Shown here: piece after piece, positions 1-5,233 of the stretch | Layout of the letters: each line of letters begins with the position of its first letter | How positions within the stretch are numbered: position 1 is the stretch's first letter | Assembly (NCBI GenBank): GCA_013811855.1 | Contig: JACCUL010000015.1 | Span: 1-5,233, forward strand | Direction of reading: 5' to 3' | From: Acidimicrobiia bacterium | GTDB lineage: Bacteria > Actinomycetota > Acidimicrobiia > Acidimicrobiales > Ilumatobacteraceae | Length of the DNA: 5,233 bases | Notes under the pieces: model-generated | What the model was told of the DNA's origin: nothing | Database searches by the model: none | The model's input: the letters and a program-made list of their open reading frames with translations, nothing else | Position numbers and translations under genes: made by a program

Positions 1-26
1 CCACCCGACCGCCCCGATCGATGAAT

Positions 27-30
27 GGAG
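27..30 (+). promoter_or_regulatory. Ribosome binding site deciding the start of the solute-binding protein
   Basis: GGAG lies 6 nt before ATG 37, a good Shine-Dalgarno distance. It falls inside the first codons of the longer reading that starts at ATG 25. That longer start has only GATCGATGA before it, so ATG 37 is the better choice. Confidence 0.5.
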
Positions 31-36
31 CAGCCG

Positions 37-1890
37 ATGACCGACCACGGCAACGACGCCCACCCGCCGCGACCGAACATGGACCGACGGCGGTTCCTCT
101 TCGTCACCGCCCTCGGTGGAGCCGGCGCGCTCGTCCTCCAAGCGTGCCGCGACGACAGCACTGAGCCAGTCGCCAGCGAACCGTCCACGAGCGCCGACGG
201 GACGTCGACCACCGAGCCGCCCGCCGGCGCCGGTCCGACGCCGACCAGCGAACCCGCCACCAGTTCCAGCGGGCCGGCCACCAGTTTCAGCGAGCCGTCC
301 ACGAGTTCGACCACAGAAGACACCACGCTCGCTCCCGCGGCGCGACCGACAGTGCGGCTGCCCTTCGGCGCGTTCGGCTTCCCGTCACCGTTCGCGTCGA
401 ACGGCGGAATCGGTTACATCCAGATGAGCCTCATTTACGACACCCTGCTCTGGAAGGACAGCACCGGCGAGCTGCTGCCCTGGCTGGCCGCGAGCGTGGA
501 ACGCTCGGCGGACAATCTGACATACACGTTCGAGCTCCGCGACGGCGTCCAATGGAACGACGGCGAGCCCTGCACGGCCGCCGACGTCGTGTTCACATTG
601 GACTACTACGCCCAACAGGAAGCGCTCCCCCCGCCGGTGATCGGCCAGCCGCCCCAGGGGATCGCCAAGGTGGAGGCCACGGGTCCTACCACCGTGACGA
701 TCACGCTCGAGAGTCCGGACGTCACGTTCGCCGAACAGGTCGCCGGCACCATCCCGATCCTGCCGAAGCACGTCTGGTCGGCCGTCAGCGATCCCACCGT
801 GCCCCAGGATCCCGCCGTGCTCGTCGGGACCGGCGCCTACCGACTCGACTCTTACGGCGGCGACGGCAGCCCCTTGCTCTACACCGCCAACGATCGCTAC
901 TTCCTCGGCCCGCCCTTCGTCGAGCGCATCGAGTTCATCGGTGTGGACGACCCGTTCACCGCGCTGCAAGCGGATGCCACTGACGCCGGCAGCGGCAGCG
1001 GGTTGCGCGCCGACGTGATCGCGCCGTTCACGAATGACAGCAGCTACGGCGTCATCACCGAAAAGGGCTCAACGGCGATCGCGCTGTACTGGAACCTGAC
1101 CAAAGGGGGTGTCCTCGCCGACAAGGTCTTCCGCCAGGCCTGCGCCATGGCCATCGACCGCGATGATCTCGTGGCCCGGCTGGCTGGTGGCAACGGCCAG
1201 CCCGGCAACGCCGGCTTTCTCGGGCCGGAGAACCCCTACCTCACGGCGGTCGAGCAGCACGACCTCGATGTCCCGGGAGCCAACGCGCTGCTCGATTCGG
1301 CGGGCTACGCGACCGACCCCGACGGCGCCCGGAAGGGACCCGACGGCACGCCGCTCGGCTTCGAGCTGCTCGTCAGCATCACCGACACACCCGCCGCCGA
1401 GCTCGTGGCCGCCGCGCTCGAGCAGATCGGTGTCGTGATCACGATCAAGTCCGTCGAGGCCGGACCGCAGCTGTTCGGCGCCAAGTTCTCCGGTGGCTAC
1501 GAGATGGCCCTTCTCGGCTTCCCAGGACCGAGCGCAGGAGGTCCCAACGGCGACCCGGATCTCTTGCGTCGGGTGTTCGCCTCGACGGTGCCGCCATCGC
1601 TCACCGGCGCCAGCGGCTATGTCAACCCGACCTTCGACGAGCTGGCCGCGCGACAGCGGGCCACGTTCGACGAGGCGGAGCGCAAGAGCATCGTCGCAGA
1701 GATGCAGGAGATCATCGCCGAGGACATCCCCATCCTCGCGCTGTACGCGCCAGACACCACGTTCGTGTTCCGCAAGGCCGTGCTCGACCAGTGGTACTTC
1801 ACCCCAGGGCGCTATCCCATCGACATCGACAACAAGCAGCTCTTCATCACCGGCGTGAACCGCGGGATCGAGATCCGTCCGACGGACTAG
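37..1890 (+). CDS. ABC transporter substrate-binding lipoprotein, family 5 (peptide/nickel type)
   Basis: This is the extracytoplasmic binding component of an ABC importer for oligopeptides, nickel chelates or similar solutes, anchored to the outer face of the membrane. Counting from ATG 37 (617 aa), residues 16-22 (DRRRFLF) form a twin-arginine motif. A hydrophobic stretch follows and ends in a lipobox, LQAC, with Cys37 as the lipidated residue. Residues ~38-95 are a Ser/Thr/Pro/Glu-rich linker. The rest matches the SBP_bac_5 fold: a YDTLLWKD..G.LLPWLA segment, TYTFELRDGVQWNDGEPCTAADVVF, GTGAYRL, and FRQACAMAIDRDDLV. Length is normal for the family plus the linker. I prefer ATG 37 because GGAG lies 6 nt upstream; ATG 25, in the same frame, has no visible ribosome binding site. 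The permease and ATPase partners are not in the window, so the substrate cannot be named. The next gene, of the FmdE family, hints at a metal or cofactor link, which is inference. Confidence 0.93.
   Translation: MTDHGNDAHPPRPNMDRRRFLFVTALGGAGALVLQACRDDSTEPVASEPSTSADGTSTTEPPAGAGPTPTSEPATSSSGPATSFSEPSTSSTTEDTTLAPAARPTVRLPFGAFGFPSPFASNGGIGYIQMSLIYDTLLWKDSTGELLPWLAASVERSADNLTYTFELRDGVQWNDGEPCTAADVVFTLDYYAQQEALPPPVIGQPPQGIAKVEATGPTTVTITLESPDVTFAEQVAGTIPILPKHVWSAVSDPTVPQDPAVLVGTGAYRLDSYGGDGSPLLYTANDRYFLGPPFVERIEFIGVDDPFTALQADATDAGSGSGLRADVIAPFTNDSSYGVITEKGSTAIALYWNLTKGGVLADKVFRQACAMAIDRDDLVARLAGGNGQPGNAGFLGPENPYLTAVEQHDLDVPGANALLDSAGYATDPDGARKGPDGTPLGFELLVSITDTPAAELVAAALEQIGVVITIKSVEAGPQLFGAKFSGGYEMALLGFPGPSAGGPNGDPDLLRRVFASTVPPSLTGASGYVNPTFDELAARQRATFDEAERKSIVAEMQEIIAEDIPILALYAPDTTFVFRKAVLDQWYFTPGRYPIDIDNKQLFITGVNRGIEIRPTD
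256..296 (+). repeat. 21-bp tandem repeat in the Ser/Thr/Pro linker
   Basis: Two copies of a 20-nt unit with period 21 (256-275 and 277-296) differ at only 2 positions. They encode a 7-residue repeat: EPATSSS, GPATSFS, then a third, more diverged EPSTSST. The repeat lies in the flexible stalk between the lipidated cysteine and the binding domain. It was probably made by in-frame slippage, and its copy number may vary between strains. Confidence 0.6.
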
Positions 1891-1897
1891 GCAGCAG

Positions 1898-1902
1898 AGG
1901 AG
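1898..1902 (+). promoter_or_regulatory. Ribosome binding site of the fmdE-like gene
   Basis: AGGAG is followed by an 8-nt spacer and then ATG 1911. It fixes the start well inside the open frame, which runs back to 1791 into the preceding gene. Confidence 0.75.
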
Positions 1903-1910
1903 CTCCCCCC

Positions 1911-2510
1911 ATGATCGACGAAGAGACCCTGACCGGGGCCGTCCACTTCCACGGCCACCTTTGTCCCGGCCTGGCCCTTGGCATTCGCGCCGCCGAGATC
2001 GCGCTGGAAGTGATCGGACCTCACGCCGTCGACGAGGAGGTGGTGGCGATCGTGGAGACCGACATGTGCGGCGTCGACGGCATCCAGTTTCTCACCGGCT
2101 GCACGTTCGGCAAGGGCAACATGATCCACCGCGACTACGGCAAGAACGCGTACACGTTCGTGCGTCGATCCGACGGCCGAGCCATCCGGATCAGCGGACG
2201 CGCCCGCGCCGCGGGGCCGCCCGATCCCGAACAAGAGGACCTCGGCGCCAAGCTCGGCGACGGGACGGCGACACCTGACGAACGGCAGCGCCTCGCGACC
2301 GCCCACGAGCGACGATCGCGCCGAATCCTGGAGGCACCGATCGAAGAGCTCTACGACGTCGAACTGGTCGACATCGAGATGCCGAGGCTCGCCCGCAACT
2401 TCACGTCCGTCCAGTGCGCGTCCTGCGATGAGCCCACGATGGAGACGCGCATCCGCCTGCTCGACGGCGCGCCGCTCTGCCCGCCGTGTTTCGAACGAGC
2501 TGTTTGCTGA
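1911..2510 (+). CDS. FmdE-family protein with C-terminal treble-clef zinc finger
   Basis: This 199-aa protein belongs to the family named after subunit E of formylmethanofuran dehydrogenase (Pfam FmdE, PF02663). The family also occurs widely in non-methanogens, where its role is unsettled. The core has the signature HFHGHLCPGLALG at residues 12-24 (His12, His14, His16, Cys18), then Cys53 in DMCGVDGIQ and Cys64 in GCTFGKGN. These His and Cys residues form the conserved site typical of the family. The C terminus has a zinc finger, Cys169-x2-Cys172 and Cys190-x2-Cys193, matching the auxiliary treble-clef domain known in some family members. No signal peptide is visible, so it is probably cytoplasmic. 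It begins 20 nt after the solute-binding protein and is likely co-transcribed with it. A part in metal or molybdenum/tungsten cofactor handling for the imported solute is inference only. The family call is firm and the function is unknown. Confidence 0.9.
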   Translation: MIDEETLTGAVHFHGHLCPGLALGIRAAEIALEVIGPHAVDEEVVAIVETDMCGVDGIQFLTGCTFGKGNMIHRDYGKNAYTFVRRSDGRAIRISGRARAAGPPDPEQEDLGAKLGDGTATPDERQRLATAHERRSRRILEAPIEELYDVELVDIEMPRLARNFTSVQCASCDEPTMETRIRLLDGAPLCPPCFERAVC

Positions 2511-2543
2511 GATCGACCGGTTCCGGTCGATTCCGGCAAACAG
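2500..2543. terminator. 44-nt near-perfect hairpin over the fmdE stop, probable bidirectional terminator
   Basis: The arms 2500-2520 and 2523-2543 pair over 21 positions. CTGTTTGC pairs with GCAAACAG and ATCGACCGG with CCGGTCGAT; between them lie one A/C mismatch, one G-C pair and two G/T wobbles. The unpaired tip is TT in the ideal fold. The fmdE stop codon (2508-2510) lies inside the left arm. The gene on the right runs towards this point and stops at 2576, so the hairpin sits where convergent transcripts meet. There is no T-tract on either side, so it is not a classical intrinsic terminator. A weaker hairpin with 5-bp arms (2559-2574) lies between it and the end of the opposing gene. Confidence 0.6.
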
Positions 2544-2575
2544 AATCGGTGCTGGTGGCGAGCGGGCCTGCTCGA

Positions 2576-3107
2576 TCAGATCGTCTTGACGCCGTCAACG
2601 GCGAGGGCAAGGGCGAGCGCCATGCCGAAGGCAGCAACGAGCCGGAGCCCGGCGTCCCAGGCGGGACGTCGCTGTTTCGCAACGGATGCCGCGGCCCAGG
2701 CCAGTACGAGGCCGGCCATGGCGCCCGCGGCGACGAGCGCGGCGCCGTCGACAGCGCCCACGGAAACGCTCACGGTCACGAGCTGCGGTGTGATCAGCAC
2801 GGGGAACAGCAGTGGCACGGCAACGCGTCCCCAGCCGGCCGCGGGAGTGTCGTCGGCGATAGTCCGTGCGCCCGCGAGCAGCCAGCGCGCGCTCGGCAGG
2901 CCGAGCACGATGGCCGCCGCCACCTGGAACGTCGCCGGTGTGACGTCGAGGGCATTGAGCAACGGTTCGCTGAGCGCGGCGACGACCACCGCGACCGCAG
3001 CGGCGATGGTCGCCACCGCCATCGCTCGCCGCCGCTCCTGCGGCCACAGGCACAGGGGCGACGGCCGGAGGGTTGGCGGCGACGACCAAGGTCAGGAAGG
3101 ACTTCAC
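2576..3107 (-). pseudogene. Small MarC-like integral membrane protein, frameshifted near the N terminus
   Basis: Two frames together give one MarC/UPF0056-like membrane protein. From GTG 3107, one frame encodes VKSFLTLVVAANPPAVAPV, the typical first membrane helix with its Asn-Pro motif. The frame then switches near 3050, and the other frame continues as LWPQERRRAM and runs to the stop at 2576. That part has several hydrophobic helices and family-like segments: LLNALDVTPATFQVAAAIVLGL, VAVPLLFPVLITPQLV, and a C-terminal helix ending LAVDGVKTI. The span is 532 nt, one base more than 177 codons, so one extra base explains the break. If the shift is real, only a version from ATG 3022 (148 aa, lacking helix 1) could be made. 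The GTG overlaps the stop of the upstream gene as GTGA, which suggests translational coupling. MarC proteins were once linked to multiple antibiotic resistance, but their function is not established. A sequencing error is the main alternative. Confidence 0.65.
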
Positions 3108-4051
3108 GAGCCCACCGGTCCGAGCTCGCCCGCCGCGGCGAGCAGGCCGGATAGGGCGTGCTGCTGGTCGTCCATTCGGGTGACATCGTCGCGGAACCAG
3201 GCGCCTTCGACGAGTCCGGGGGCGGCCCACGCCGCGGCGTCCGAGCCGTCCTGCTGACGCCCGGCGATGATGGCGCCACCGCAGGTCAGCCGCGTTTCCA
3301 ATGCCGGTCGATCATCAGCGAGGCGATTGTCCTGCTCGGCGGCACGGACGAGGGCGCCCACGCCTTCGACCCACACCCCGATGCCCGCGGCGCGAGCACG
3401 TGGATCGACGAACGGGACGGGCCACCCGTCCTTTTGTGACTCGGACCTCACGAGCATCCCGAAGCGGGCGGCGAGCGCTCGGGCGTACGTGACGTGGTGG
3501 GGGTCGAGGCCGGAGGGAGCCAGCTCGCCGAGCGTGTACGCCGCCCACTGGTCGGCCCACGGCGGGAACGCGAGACCCTCGACCTCGTCGCGTTCGGTCG
3601 CCAGGTAGTCGAGCACCCTGCGCGCCGGCTCGTCCCACCCCTCGGTCGGGAAGAGGTTGTGCAACTGGGCCATCGCCCACGCCGCTTCGCCGGTCGAGTA
3701 CCGCGAGGTTCGGCCGGGCACCGGTGCCTCGACCTCGAGGTCGTAGGCGTCGAGCATCTGCCCGCCGGCGACGATCTGCCTCGTGCGTTGACCCCACCCC
3801 GGATGCTCCCGACGGATCGTCACCACCCGCGCTTCGACCTCCGCTGTCATCTGATGCGGACACGACAACGGCTTCGCCGAACCATCGGCCAACCCGGCCA
3901 GCCCCCGGGATGCGTACTTGTGCAACCAGGCGTGCACGGTCTGACGCGTGACCCCGTTGCGGCGGGCCACATCCGTCACCGTCGCCCCCTGGTTCAACAC
4001 CTCGAGCACTGCCTGATATCGCTGTTCCACGACGTTGAGCTCCACCAACAC
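3104..4051 (-). CDS. Chimeric frame: IS481-type transposase N terminus fused to a resident helical protein of unknown function
   Basis: Counting from GTG 4051 (315 aa), residues 1 to ~90 are the start of an IS481-family transposase. There is a helix-turn-helix region at ~23-47 (VTDVARRNGVTRQTVHAWL), then LAGLADGSAKPLSCPHQM and REHPGWG, the usual lead-in to the second DNA-binding part. The DDE catalytic domain is absent, so it cannot transpose. From ~residue 91 the protein changes to something unrelated. Motifs there include RYSTGEAAWA, PPWADQWAAY, VRSESQ, and GLVEGAWFRDDVTRMDDQQHALSGLL near the C terminus. This resembles the helical-repeat (alpha/alpha toroid-like) proteins of unknown function found in actinobacteria. 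That likeness is from memory and not proven. AGGGGG 8 nt upstream supports GTG 4051; GTG 4057 and GTG 4045 are alternatives. ATG 3757 could give a version without transposase residues. The stop overlaps the MarC-like gene's GTG by 4 nt. Confidence 0.75.
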   Translation of the reverse strand: MLVELNVVEQRYQAVLEVLNQGATVTDVARRNGVTRQTVHAWLHKYASRGLAGLADGSAKPLSCPHQMTAEVEARVVTIRREHPGWGQRTRQIVAGGQMLDAYDLEVEAPVPGRTSRYSTGEAAWAMAQLHNLFPTEGWDEPARRVLDYLATERDEVEGLAFPPWADQWAAYTLGELAPSGLDPHHVTYARALAARFGMLVRSESQKDGWPVPFVDPRARAAGIGVWVEGVGALVRAAEQDNRLADDRPALETRLTCGGAIIAGRQQDGSDAAAWAAPGLVEGAWFRDDVTRMDDQQHALSGLLAAAGELGPVGS

Positions 4052-4059
4052 GAGCACGA

Positions 4060-4065
4060 CCCCCT
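4060..4065 (-). promoter_or_regulatory. Ribosome binding site of the transposase/chimera frame
   Basis: The minus strand reads AGGGGG, followed by 8 nt and then GTG 4051. The spacing favours this start over GTG 4057 (too close) and GTG 4045 (14 nt). The signal comes from the IS, so the resident protein part now depends on IS translation signals. Confidence 0.4.
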
Positions 4066-4125
4066 CGACCCAGACGAGCCGACATGCCCGTCACGAGAAG
4101 GCTGACCCACGCCAGCAGAACGAAG

Positions 4126-4224
4126 TGTCAAGCAGCTACCGGAGTCACTGTCGCCCACCTACCGGAGTCGCGTCCCGAAACTGTCACCCACCTACCGGAG
4201 CCACAGTGTCAAGCATGAACCGGA
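4126..4224 (-). repeat. Four direct repeats TGTC..ACCGGA at the IS end
   Basis: On the + strand, four 18-nt units start at 4126 (TGTCAAGCAGCTACCGGA), 4149 (TGTCGCCCACCTACCGGA), 4182 (TGTCACCCACCTACCGGA) and 4207 (TGTCAAGCATGAACCGGA), spaced 23, 33 and 25 nt. The middle two agree over 21 of 23 positions when extended by flanking bases. The outer two share the AAGCA variant. They sit between the IS tip and the transposase start, so they may be transposase-binding sites that also control its promoter. That role is inference. Confidence 0.6.
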
Positions 4225-4232
4225 ACTGCACA

Positions 4233-4325
4233 TAAGGTTCGCGAAACACTCAGTCGGCCGCGCGGGCGCGGGGCCGTTTCGGGCGGTGGCCGGAGACGGT
4301 GTCATGCTATCTACCAGGTGTTATG
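4233..4325. other. Short gene-free spacer between IS end and tRNA fragment
   Basis: This stretch holds no convincing gene or RNA. It contains a small palindrome, TTCGCGAA, near 4239 and a G/C-rich run. It would be the chromosomal DNA originally downstream of the tRNA-Pro gene if the fragment beside it marks an integration site. Confidence 0.3.
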
Positions 4326-4374
4326 TGGTCGGGGAGGGGGGATTTGAACCCCCGACCTCCTGCTCCCAAAGCAG
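4326..4374 (-). tRNA. tRNA-Pro(UGG) 3' fragment, 5' half missing; candidate integration (att) site
   Basis: Read on the minus strand, this is a clean 3' part of tRNA-Pro. It has the 3' side of the anticodon stem and loop TTTGGGA with anticodon TGG (4366-4368) and G37. The variable loop is AGGTC, the T arm is GGGGG-TTCAAAT-CCCCC, the 3' acceptor strand is CTCCCCG, and discriminator A73 is followed by an encoded CCA (4326-4328). The match begins at about tRNA position 28; position 27 is T where C would be usual. Upstream of it (4375 and higher) there is no D arm or acceptor 5' strand, so no functional tRNA can form. A tRNA 3' half beside unrelated DNA is the usual trace of site-specific integration by a phage or integrative element. 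The intact gene would be at the far end of the element. Confidence 0.75.
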
Positions 4375-4487
4375 ACAAACAGGTGTTCGTCTGGTGTCGC
4401 CCGATGTTGGATCATGCCGCTGAGCAGGGATTCGCGCGATCCCCGTCCGCCCCGCTTGCGGTGGTGCCGCCCGATGACGGCCCGTCT

Positions 4488-4509
4488 TGATACATCGCTG
4501 ATACATCGC
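4488..4509. repeat. Perfect 11-bp tandem duplication TGATACATCGC
   Basis: TGATACATCGC occurs twice without a gap (4488-4498, 4499-4509) in the gene-free stretch between the tRNA fragment and the response regulator. This stretch (4375-4533) shows no gene on either strand. If this is an att region, short direct repeats could be arm-type integrase sites, but that is speculative. Confidence 0.5.
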
Positions 4510-4524
4510 GCTGGCGTACAGCGC
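4508..4524 (-). terminator. Weak hairpin just after the response regulator, possible terminator
   Basis: GCGCTG (4508-4513) and CAGCGC (4519-4524) form a 6-bp stem with a 5-nt loop, ten nucleotides past the response regulator stop. No T-run follows on the minus strand, so its effect is uncertain. Confidence 0.3.
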
Positions 4525-4533
4525 CCGTGGCAC

Positions 4534-5187
4534 CTACTCGCTCTCCTCCCCGAGGTGGGCCAGGACGGCCAGCACCCGCCGATGTTGGTCGGGTTCGGGG
4601 AGGAGCCCGAGCTTGGTGAAGATGGCGGCCACATGGGACTCGACGGTCTTGGCATGGATGAAGAGCTGCTCGGCGATGGCGTGGTTCGACCGTCCTTCGG
4701 CCATGAGCGCCACGACCTCGCGCTCGCGCGGCGACAGCGCCTCGAGGGGGCTGCGCCGGCTCCGGCGCTCGACCAGCCGGCTGACCACCTCCGGGTCCAC
4801 CGCCGAACCGCCGCGAGCCACCCGGCGTATGGCTTCGGCGAACTCGGCGATGTCGGCGACCCGCTCCTTGAGCAGGTAGCCCACGCCGCCGGCTCCTTCG
4901 GAGAGGAGCTGCAGGGCGTAGCGCGTCTCGAGGTGCTGGGACAGCACCACCACGCCGACGTCGGGGTGGTGGTGCTTGATCTCTAGTGCCGCTCGCAAAC
5001 CCTCGACGGTGTGGGTCGGGGGCATGCGGACGTCGACGATGGCGACGTCGGGGCGCAGCGCGGTGACGCGGTCCAGGAGCCCATCGGCGTTGGCGAGCTG
5101 CGCCACCACCTCGAACCCCTCGTCCTCGAGCAGGCGGGCCACGCCCTCGCGCACCAGCGCGGCGTCGTCGGCCAGGATCACCCGCAT
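4534..5187 (-). CDS. NarL/FixJ-family two-component response regulator
   Basis: This 217-aa cytoplasmic transcription factor should be phosphorylated by the partner histidine kinase encoded just upstream. The N-terminal receiver domain (about residues 1-120) has the acidic pair Asp7/Asp8, phospho-acceptor Asp52 in VDVRMPP, Ser83 in VVVLSQ and Lys107 in YLLKE, so all key residues are present. After a short Arg-rich linker (SRLVERRSRRSP), a LuxR-type helix-turn-helix domain occupies about 149-213, with LSPREREVVALMAEGRSNHAIAEQL and the recognition helix region KTVESHVAAIFTKLGL. The domain order and length are typical of the family. ATG 5187 overlaps the kinase's last codons by 10 nt and has no clear ribosome binding site, so translation is probably coupled. 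Target genes cannot be told from the window. The gene may lie on the integrated element suggested by the nearby tRNA fragment, or be ordinary chromosome. Confidence 0.95.
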   Translation of the reverse strand: MRVILADDAALVREGVARLLEDEGFEVVAQLANADGLLDRVTALRPDVAIVDVRMPPTHTVEGLRAALEIKHHHPDVGVVVLSQHLETRYALQLLSEGAGGVGYLLKERVADIAEFAEAIRRVARGGSAVDPEVVSRLVERRSRRSPLEALSPREREVVALMAEGRSNHAIAEQLFIHAKTVESHVAAIFTKLGLLPEPDQHRRVLAVLAHLGEESE

Positions 5188-5233
5188 GGGATGTGGGCCA
5201 CCACGCTCGTGCCCTGCCCCGGCCGGCTGCAGA
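5178..5233 (-). CDS. Sensor histidine kinase, C-terminal end only (partial)
   Basis: In the third minus-strand frame the last 17 codons read CSRPGQGTSVVAHIPCG and then stop at 5178-5180. This matches the end of a HATPase domain: GQGT fits the G2 box (GxGT), followed by the final beta strand VVAHIP. The frame is open to the window edge and overlaps the response regulator start by 10 nt, the usual arrangement of a NarL-type kinase/regulator operon. Only the tail is present, so its sensor domain and signal are unknown. Confidence 0.7.
   Translation of the reverse strand, partial: CSRPGQGTSVVAHIPCG

Larger units (their letters stand above)
3782..4232 (-). mobile_element. Truncated IS481-family insertion sequence (one end plus transposase N terminus)
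   Basis: About 450 bp of an IS remains. Its outer end is probably near 4232, where the minus strand begins TGTGCAGTTCCGG, the kind of TG-starting terminus seen in IS481 relatives. Inside it come subterminal repeats (4126-4224) and then the transposase start and helix-turn-helix region. The element stops abruptly near 3782, just after the HPGWGQRT coding segment, where the reading frame passes into another protein. The catalytic half and the second inverted repeat are missing. This suggests a one-ended deletion, or recombination next to the IS, after insertion. The exact boundaries are estimates. Confidence 0.65.

Noticed and set aside
1..24. Possible end of an upstream gene (frame 1 reads PPDRPDR then TGA at 22-24)
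   Set aside because: Only seven codons are visible and any random frame can end this way. An upstream gene is plausible but not supported.
241..310. Linker repeats as a possible CRISPR or regulatory repeat
   Set aside because: The repeats are in frame, encode a Ser/Thr/Pro stalk typical of lipoproteins, and lack spacers.
2486..3257. Long + strand frames across the MarC-like region
   Set aside because: Their compositions are Arg/Ala/Ser/Thr-rich with no recognisable motif, as expected for shadows of GC-rich genes. The minus-strand frames give membrane helices and MarC-like motifs.
3494..4105. 203-codon + strand frame opposite the transposase/resident chimera
   Set aside because: It is antisense to a frame with clear transposase HTH sequence and well-formed helical segments; no motif of its own was seen.
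4315..4387. Direct repeat CAGGTGTT flanking the tRNA fragment (4315-4322 and 4380-4387)
   Set aside because: Eight bases at 65-bp spacing can occur by chance, and the flanking bases do not match. It is not convincing as a target-site duplication or att core.
4299..4490. Small + strand frame containing RGDLNPRPPAPKADK
   Set aside because: This peptide is the familiar false translation of the antisense of a tRNA T arm and anticodon arm. The DNA is the tRNA-Pro fragment.

Overview
The window looks like chromosomal DNA of a GC-rich, Gram-positive-type bacterium, most likely an actinobacterium. The signs are strong G/C preference at third codon positions, GTG starts, a Tat-type lipoprotein, and short or overlapping gene junctions. 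This placement is inferred from sequence style only; no marker gene is present.

Left part (about 1-2543, + strand): a Tat-exported lipoprotein of the family 5 (peptide/nickel) ABC solute-binding proteins is followed after 20 nt by a FmdE-family protein with a C-terminal zinc finger. They look co-transcribed. A 44-nt near-perfect palindrome covers the fmdE stop codon and probably ends transcription. The transporter permeases and ATPases are not in the window.

Middle part (2576-4232, - strand, convergent with the left part): reading right to left, a truncated IS481-type insertion sequence keeps one end and the first ~90 codons of its transposase. It is joined in frame to the remaining ~225 codons of an unrelated, probably alpha-helical resident protein. 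That chimeric reading frame overlaps by 4 nt (GTGA) a small MarC-like membrane protein gene, which carries a +1 frameshift near its N terminus. Together they look like an old two-gene operon that was hit by an IS and is now decaying or rewired.

Right part (4233-5233, - strand): the 3' part of a tRNA-Pro(UGG) gene lies alone without its 5' half, as at the attachment site of an integrative element. After a short gene-free stretch come a complete NarL/FixJ response regulator and, overlapping its start, the last codons of a sensor histidine kinase that continues beyond the window.

I see no clear new multi-gene defence or biosynthetic system. The most notable points are the in-frame transposase/resident-protein chimera, the orphan tRNA-Pro 3' end, and the pairing of an ABC solute-binding lipoprotein with FmdE.
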